Assembly (NCBI GenBank): GCA_965230485.1 | Contig: CBDDLA010000001.1 | Span: forward strand, 3,038,001 to 3,102,000 | Direction of reading: 5' to 3' | DNA length: 64,000 nt | Source: Putridiphycobacter sp965230485 | GTDB taxonomy: Bacteria; Bacteroidota; Bacteroidia; Flavobacteriales_D; Crocinitomicaceae | Shown: in pieces, positions 60,024 through 64,000 of the stretch | Position numbering within the stretch: the first letter of the stretch is position 1 | Layout of the letters: the number at the start of each line of letters is the position of its first letter | The notes under the pieces: model-generated | What the model was told of the DNA's origin: nothing | Database searches by the model: none | The model's input: the letters and a program-made list of their open reading frames with translations, nothing else | Made by a program: the position numbers and the translations under genes

Positions 60024-62387
60024 ATGAATTGCTACCATTGTGGAGATAAATGCGAGACTGAACAAATAAAAATTGATTCATATACGTTCTGTTGTAATGG
60101 CTGTAAGTCAGTGTTTGAAATTCTTCATCAAAATGGATTAGCTAAATTTTATGAACTGGGGGAAAAATCGCCAGGAGTAAGGCAGAGAGGAGAAGAACAA
60201 GCCGTTTATTATGACTTTTTAGACTTAGATGAGTACCAGCGGAAATACATATTATTTGAGGATGAAAATCTAAAAAAAGTCCAACTTTATTTACCGCAAA
60301 TTCATTGCAATTCATGCATATGGTTGTTGGAAAATATTTCAAAGGTAAATCCTGAAATTTTAACCAGTGAAGTTGATTTTTCAAGTAAAATAGTACAATT
60401 TACAGTAGGTAAGTCCTATGACCTAAAGTCTCTGGCTTTATTTCTTGAAAAGTTAGGATATCCACCTGATTTTTCACCAAATGCACAACAAAATAAAACA
60501 AAAAACAAGCAGTTGGTTTATAAAATAGGTGTAGCAGGCTTTTGCTTTGGCAATATAATGCTATTCAGCTTTCCGGAATATTTAGGATTGGAAAATGATG
60601 CCGGGGAATTTAGAAAATTGTTTCTTTGTCTGTCTTTCTTCTTGAGTATCCCTGCATTGTTTTACGCTGGGTTCGACTATTTAAAATATGCCTATTACGG
60701 TTTAAAGAACAAGGTATTTAATATGGAATTGCCAATTGCAATCGGCTTAATTGCTCTTTTTTTGAGAAGCACTTATGAATTAATTGATTTTGATTCGCAA
60801 GCTTATTTTGATTCTTTAGCTGGTTTAATTTTCTTCCTGCTTATTGGCAAGTGGTATCAAGAAAAAACATTTTCTACACTTCGATTCGAAACAGATAAAG
60901 AATCCTATTTTCCAATGGCTGTTCAAACAATACGCAACGGCAAAGTTTCAATATCTAAAACTGAAGATTTAAAAATTGGAATGAATATATTGATTCGGAA
61001 TTATGAATTGGTGCCCACTGATGCCATATTGCTTAAATCTGGTGCCAAAATAGATTACAGCTTTGTAACTGGAGAATCTGATCCTGTAAATTTGAATAAA
61101 GGAGATATGATTTATGCGGGAGGTCGACTTTTGGGGGAACCAGCCAAAATGCAAGTGGTTAAATCTGTTAACGAAGGTTACCTAACGGGGCTTTGGAATG
61201 CAAATACTTCCCGACCTTTTGATGAAGAAAATCAGTTAACTAAAATATCAAATCAAATAAGCCGATATTTTACAATCTTTATTCTTTTACTTAGCTTGGC
61301 AACTGCCACCTATTGGTTTTTTTCAGATGCATCTTTATTATGGCGGAGTGTAGTAGCAGTTTTAATCGTTGCCTGTCCATGCGCTCTGGCTTTAAGTATT
61401 CCCTTTACATATGGAAATGCTTTGAGGATGTACGGTAAGAGGGGCCTTTATTTTAGAAAGTCTGATGTAATTGATCAATTGACTGGTATCACAACAATTG
61501 TGTTCGATAAAACAGGCACTCTGACTACTGGTAAAAAAGCAAAACTAATGATAAATGGAGACTTTACTGCACAAGAAATACAGGCCATTTATAGTGGTTG
61601 TTCAAATTCAATTCATCCGCTTAGTCAAACCATCTCTAAGTACTTTGATGACACGGAATCAATTACTATCAGTTCTTTCCAAGAAATTGAAGGTAGTGGT
61701 ATAACATTTAGTATTGAAGGTGATGAATATAGGATTGGTTCAGCTAGATTTGTTGAAGAAGATTTTTCAAATATTGAAGAGAATACCTCGTACGTTTTTA
61801 TTAAAAAAAATAAAGATGTTATTGGTCATTTTATTATCCAGCATACATTCCGATCGAACCTTAAATCATTAAATAAATCTCTTAATAAAAAATTCAATAT
61901 TTATGTTTTATCAGGTGATAATGATCGCTCTGCTGATCTTATTCGAAATCAATTTGGTATAAAGGATTTGTGCTTTAACCAAACACCCAGTGATAAGGCA
62001 TCCTTTATTCGAAATTTACAAGAAAATGGAGATAAGGTATTAATGATTGGAGATGGAATAAATGATGGCCAAGCATTATCTGAAAGTTATTTTGGTATTG
62101 CGGTAAGCAATTCAGCTCAAGGTTTTCGCCCATCTTGTGATGCTATCTTAGAAGGAGATGCTGTTGTTCATCTAGATGAGTTTTTGCGTTTTGCTAACTT
62201 TTGCAAGCGAACGGTGATCGCAAGTTTTATCATTTCCTTGGTTTATAATGTAGTTGGACTAACAATTGCGGTTCAAGGCATTTTTGCACCTGTTTTTGCT
62301 GCTATTTTAATGCCATTGAGTTCCGTGTCAGTTGTTCTTTTTGCCACCTTTAGCATTCAACTCTACAGTAGAAGAATGAATATATAG
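60024..62387 (+). CDS. ccoI: cbb3-oxidase-associated P1B-type copper ATPase
   Basis: A 787-residue heavy-metal P-type ATPase that supplies copper for cbb3 oxidase assembly. The ATG at 60024 is chosen over 59976 because the FNR-type dyad lies upstream. The N-terminus has Cys-rich metal-binding segments (MNCYHCGDKCE, FCCNGCKSVFEIL) and a CNSCIW heavy-metal domain. The membrane CPC motif is at residues 451-453 (ACPCALAL), and the phosphorylation site is Asp495 in DKTGTLTTG. The GDGINDGQAL hinge follows. The place ahead of ccoS and ccoN, together with the domain layout, identifies it as CcoI/FixI. Confidence 0.93.
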   Translation: MNCYHCGDKCETEQIKIDSYTFCCNGCKSVFEILHQNGLAKFYELGEKSPGVRQRGEEQAVYYDFLDLDEYQRKYILFEDENLKKVQLYLPQIHCNSCIWLLENISKVNPEILTSEVDFSSKIVQFTVGKSYDLKSLALFLEKLGYPPDFSPNAQQNKTKNKQLVYKIGVAGFCFGNIMLFSFPEYLGLENDAGEFRKLFLCLSFFLSIPALFYAGFDYLKYAYYGLKNKVFNMELPIAIGLIALFLRSTYELIDFDSQAYFDSLAGLIFFLLIGKWYQEKTFSTLRFETDKESYFPMAVQTIRNGKVSISKTEDLKIGMNILIRNYELVPTDAILLKSGAKIDYSFVTGESDPVNLNKGDMIYAGGRLLGEPAKMQVVKSVNEGYLTGLWNANTSRPFDEENQLTKISNQISRYFTIFILLLSLATATYWFFSDASLLWRSVVAVLIVACPCALALSIPFTYGNALRMYGKRGLYFRKSDVIDQLTGITTIVFDKTGTLTTGKKAKLMINGDFTAQEIQAIYSGCSNSIHPLSQTISKYFDDTESITISSFQEIEGSGITFSIEGDEYRIGSARFVEEDFSNIEENTSYVFIKKNKDVIGHFIIQHTFRSNLKSLNKSLNKKFNIYVLSGDNDRSADLIRNQFGIKDLCFNQTPSDKASFIRNLQENGDKVLMIGDGINDGQALSESYFGIAVSNSAQGFRPSCDAILEGDAVVHLDEFLRFANFCKRTVIASFIISLVYNVVGLTIAVQGIFAPVFAAILMPLSSVSVVLFATFSIQLYSRRMNI

Positions 62388-62415
62388 TGTTGTTTTTTTA
62401 AGGTTTTACACAGTA

Positions 62416-62431
62416 GATGATAAATGTCATC
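62416..62431 (+). promoter_or_regulatory. FNR-type dyad upstream of ccoS
   Basis: GATGATAAATGTCATC: a dyad with TGAT-N4-GTCA at the core, one base from the perfect TGAT-N4-ATCA. It is centred about 63 bases before the likely transcription start linked to a TCTCTTTG box at 62475-62482. Confidence 0.6.
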
Positions 62432-62503
62432 ATTCGGGCTAACAATTACCATTGAAAATCGGACTTTATATTCGTCTCTTTGTCTCGAATAAAGGAACTT
62501 AAA

Positions 62504-62668
62504 ATGAAAATCATTATCCTATTAATTGTATTGAGTCTGCTTTTAGCGAGCATATTTTTAGTCGCTTTCATTTGGGCCAATAAATCAGGACAGTTTGATG
62601 ATCAATACAGTCCTTCAGTAAGAATTTTATCCGAAGACGGAGAAAACGAAAACAATAATTATGAGTAA
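62504..62668 (+). CDS. ccoS: cbb3-type cytochrome oxidase assembly protein CcoS
   Basis: A 54-residue protein with a single N-terminal membrane helix (IIILLIVLSLLLASIFLVAFIWA) followed by the conserved KSGQFDDQYSPSVRIL. CcoS helps insert copper and heme into the cbb3 oxidase. The ATG at 62504 is preferred over a TTG at 62480. The ccoN start overlaps its stop region by 8 bases, so translation of both is linked. Confidence 0.93.
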   Translation: MKIIILLIVLSLLLASIFLVAFIWANKSGQFDDQYSPSVRILSEDGENENNNYE

Positions 62669-64000
62669 CACAAATGTAGAATCACTCGAAAAAGAAAGAT
62701 TTGAGTATGACAACAAAGTGGTCAACAAATTTGCTATGGCCACCATTATTTGGGGTATTGTAGGAATGCTAGTAGGGCTTTTGGTCGCACTGGAGCTGGT
62801 TTGGCCTTCGTTAAACCTAACTTCGTGGCTTACCTTTGGTAGAATCCGTCCATTGCATACAAATGCGGTAATTTTTGCTTTTGTTGGTAATGGTATTTTT
62901 ACAGGTGTTTATTATTCGCTTCAGCGTTTGTTGAAAACAAGAATGTGGAGTGATAAGTTGAGCAATATTAATTTTTGGGGATGGCAAATTATCATTTTAT
63001 CAGCCGTTCTGACTTTACCTTTCGGTTACACAACTTCAAAGGAATATGCTGAACTTGAATGGCCAATTGACATTGCGATAACCTTACTATGGGTTGTTTT
63101 CGGGTGGAATATGTTTGCCACAATTTTGAAGAGGCGTGTAAAACATCTTTATGTTGCAATTTGGTTTTACATTGCAACATTCGTAACAGTTGCTGTTCTT
63201 CATATTGTTAACTCATTCGAGTTTCCTGTTCATTTCTTAAAAAGTTATTCATGGTACGCAGGCGTTCAAGATGCCTTAGTTCAGTGGTGGTATGGTCATA
63301 ATGCCGTTGCCTTTTTCTTAACCACACCTTATCTTGGATTAATGTATTACTTTGTACCAAAAACTGCTAATAGACCAGTCTATTCTTATCGATTGTCAAT
63401 CATTCACTTTTGGGCACTTATATTTATCTATATCTGGGCTGGTCCTCACCATCTTTTATATAATGCCTTGCCAGATTGGGCACAATCATTAGGGGTTGTT
63501 TTTTCAATTATGTTAATTGCACCATCTTGGGGAGGAATGCTAAATGGATTATTGACCCTAAGAGGTGCCTGGGATAGGGTAAGAGATAGTGTCATTCTAA
63601 AGTTTATGGTAGTGGCTATTACTTGTTATGGTATGGCCACGTTCGAAGGTCCAATGCTTTCACTAAAATCTGTTAATGTGATTTCTCACTTTACGGATTG
63701 GACCATTGCACACGTTCATGTTGGAGGTCTAGGATGGAACGGGATGTTGACATTCGGTATGCTATACTATATTATTCCAAGAATCTTTAACGTAAAACTA
63801 TATTCAAAAAAATTAGCGAACACACATTTCTGGATTGCTACATTAGGTATTCTTTTGTATGCCATTCCTATGTATTGGGCAGGTTTTGCTCAAGGTTTAA
63901 TGTGGCAACAATTTAACCCAGATGGAACACTTGTCAACAAAGATTTCCTCGAAACGGTAACACAACTGCGCCCATTCTTTTTGATGCGATCACTTGGTGG
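62661..64000 (+). CDS. ccoN: cbb3-type cytochrome c oxidase subunit I, C-terminal end outside window
   Basis: Catalytic subunit of the high-affinity terminal oxidase. The first 446 residues are visible and the frame is open at the window end. Heme b and CuB ligands are recognised: RIRPLHTNAVIFAF (first His), DALVQWWYGHNAVAFFL (CuB His with the nearby Tyr), IWAGPHHLLYN (His-His pair) and DWTIAHVHVGGLGWNGM (heme ligands). About ten helices are seen so far. In many Bacteroidota the ccoN and ccoO genes are fused; this cannot be seen here. It begins 8 bases before the end of ccoS. Confidence 0.97.
   Translation, partial: MSNTNVESLEKERFEYDNKVVNKFAMATIIWGIVGMLVGLLVALELVWPSLNLTSWLTFGRIRPLHTNAVIFAFVGNGIFTGVYYSLQRLLKTRMWSDKLSNINFWGWQIIILSAVLTLPFGYTTSKEYAELEWPIDIAITLLWVVFGWNMFATILKRRVKHLYVAIWFYIATFVTVAVLHIVNSFEFPVHFLKSYSWYAGVQDALVQWWYGHNAVAFFLTTPYLGLMYYFVPKTANRPVYSYRLSIIHFWALIFIYIWAGPHHLLYNALPDWAQSLGVVFSIMLIAPSWGGMLNGLLTLRGAWDRVRDSVILKFMVVAITCYGMATFEGPMLSLKSVNVISHFTDWTIAHVHVGGLGWNGMLTFGMLYYIIPRIFNVKLYSKKLANTHFWIATLGILLYAIPMYWAGFAQGLMWQQFNPDGTLVNKDFLETVTQLRPFFLMRSLG

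Noticed and set aside
1..64000. tRNA, rRNA, CRISPR arrays, insertion sequences, prophage genes
   Set aside because: No cloverleaf-like segment, rRNA block, regularly spaced repeat array, transposase or phage structural gene was recognised on either strand; a tRNAscan or CRISPR search would be needed for full exclusion.

Overview
The window is about 64 kb of low-GC chromosome from a member of the Bacteroidota, most likely order Flavobacteriales. The evidence is the pair of gliding genes gldB-gldC next to nadE, secreted proteins ending in type IX secretion sorting domains (both type A and type B), a SusC-like TonB-dependent receptor with an N-terminal carboxypeptidase-regulatory-like domain, a Bacteroidota-type long amidophosphoribosyltransferase paralog, and promoters that fit the Bacteroidota consensus TTTG-N19-TAnnTTTG rather than -35/-10 boxes. 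A genus cannot be named from sequence alone. No rRNA, tRNA, CRISPR array, insertion sequence or prophage was seen.

Layout. 1-3.7 kb: nadE (cut by the window edge), an outer-membrane barrel, gldBC and a small lipoprotein. 3.8-12.5 kb: aconitase, a putative membrane-linked metallopeptidase, a CotH-like protein, a tandemly duplicated OmpA-type barrel gene (one full length, one truncated), a secreted endonuclease/exonuclease/phosphatase and an SPFH protein. 12.6-18.6 kb: fabD, a rhodanese, the ferrous iron uptake operon feoA-feoB plus a Cys-rich accessory peptide, then a three-gene minus-strand operon (TraB/GumN, methyltransferase, pRiA4b-ORF3-like). 18.8-28.2 kb: a MerR-family regulator with two tandem paralogs of unknown function, guaA, a LysM/periplasmic-binding fusion and a 1265-residue secreted multidomain protein. 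28.2-35.7 kb: fluoride channel, PAP2 phosphatase, TonB receptor, and an ECF sigma operon. 35.7-41.3 kb: a 1203-residue TraB/GumN protein and a GT39-like membrane glycosyltransferase. 41.4-46.2 kb (minus): the translation block rplM-rpsI-rpsB-tsf-pyrH-frr followed by an rlmB-like methyltransferase, with candidate leader structures before rplM and rpsB. 46.4-48.3 kb: PurF-like paralog. 48.4-55.3 kb: accessory genes, including AraC, GNAT and RsgA-type genes separated by repeats. 55.5-59.9 kb: two secreted paralogs with different sorting domains and a TPR-like protein. 60-64 kb: start of the cbb3 oxidase cluster ccoI-ccoS-ccoN (ccoN cut by the window edge), with FNR-type dyads in front of both ccoI and ccoS.

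How parts fit together: gldBC and the sorting-domain proteins belong to the gliding/type IX secretion lifestyle; feoAB, aconitase and the cbb3 oxidase indicate iron-dependent aerobic to microaerobic respiration with oxygen-responsive control. The most unusual signal is in the spacers around the GNAT and rsgA genes: an exact-spacing direct repeat, GTGC-N9-TATTGT-N4-ACTGCAGT, lies just upstream of both start codons and so brackets rsgA, and related AACGGTC motifs occur in other gene-poor spacers. This could be the boundary repeat of a single-gene cassette system or a shared regulatory element. All identifications come from reading the sequence; no database search was run.
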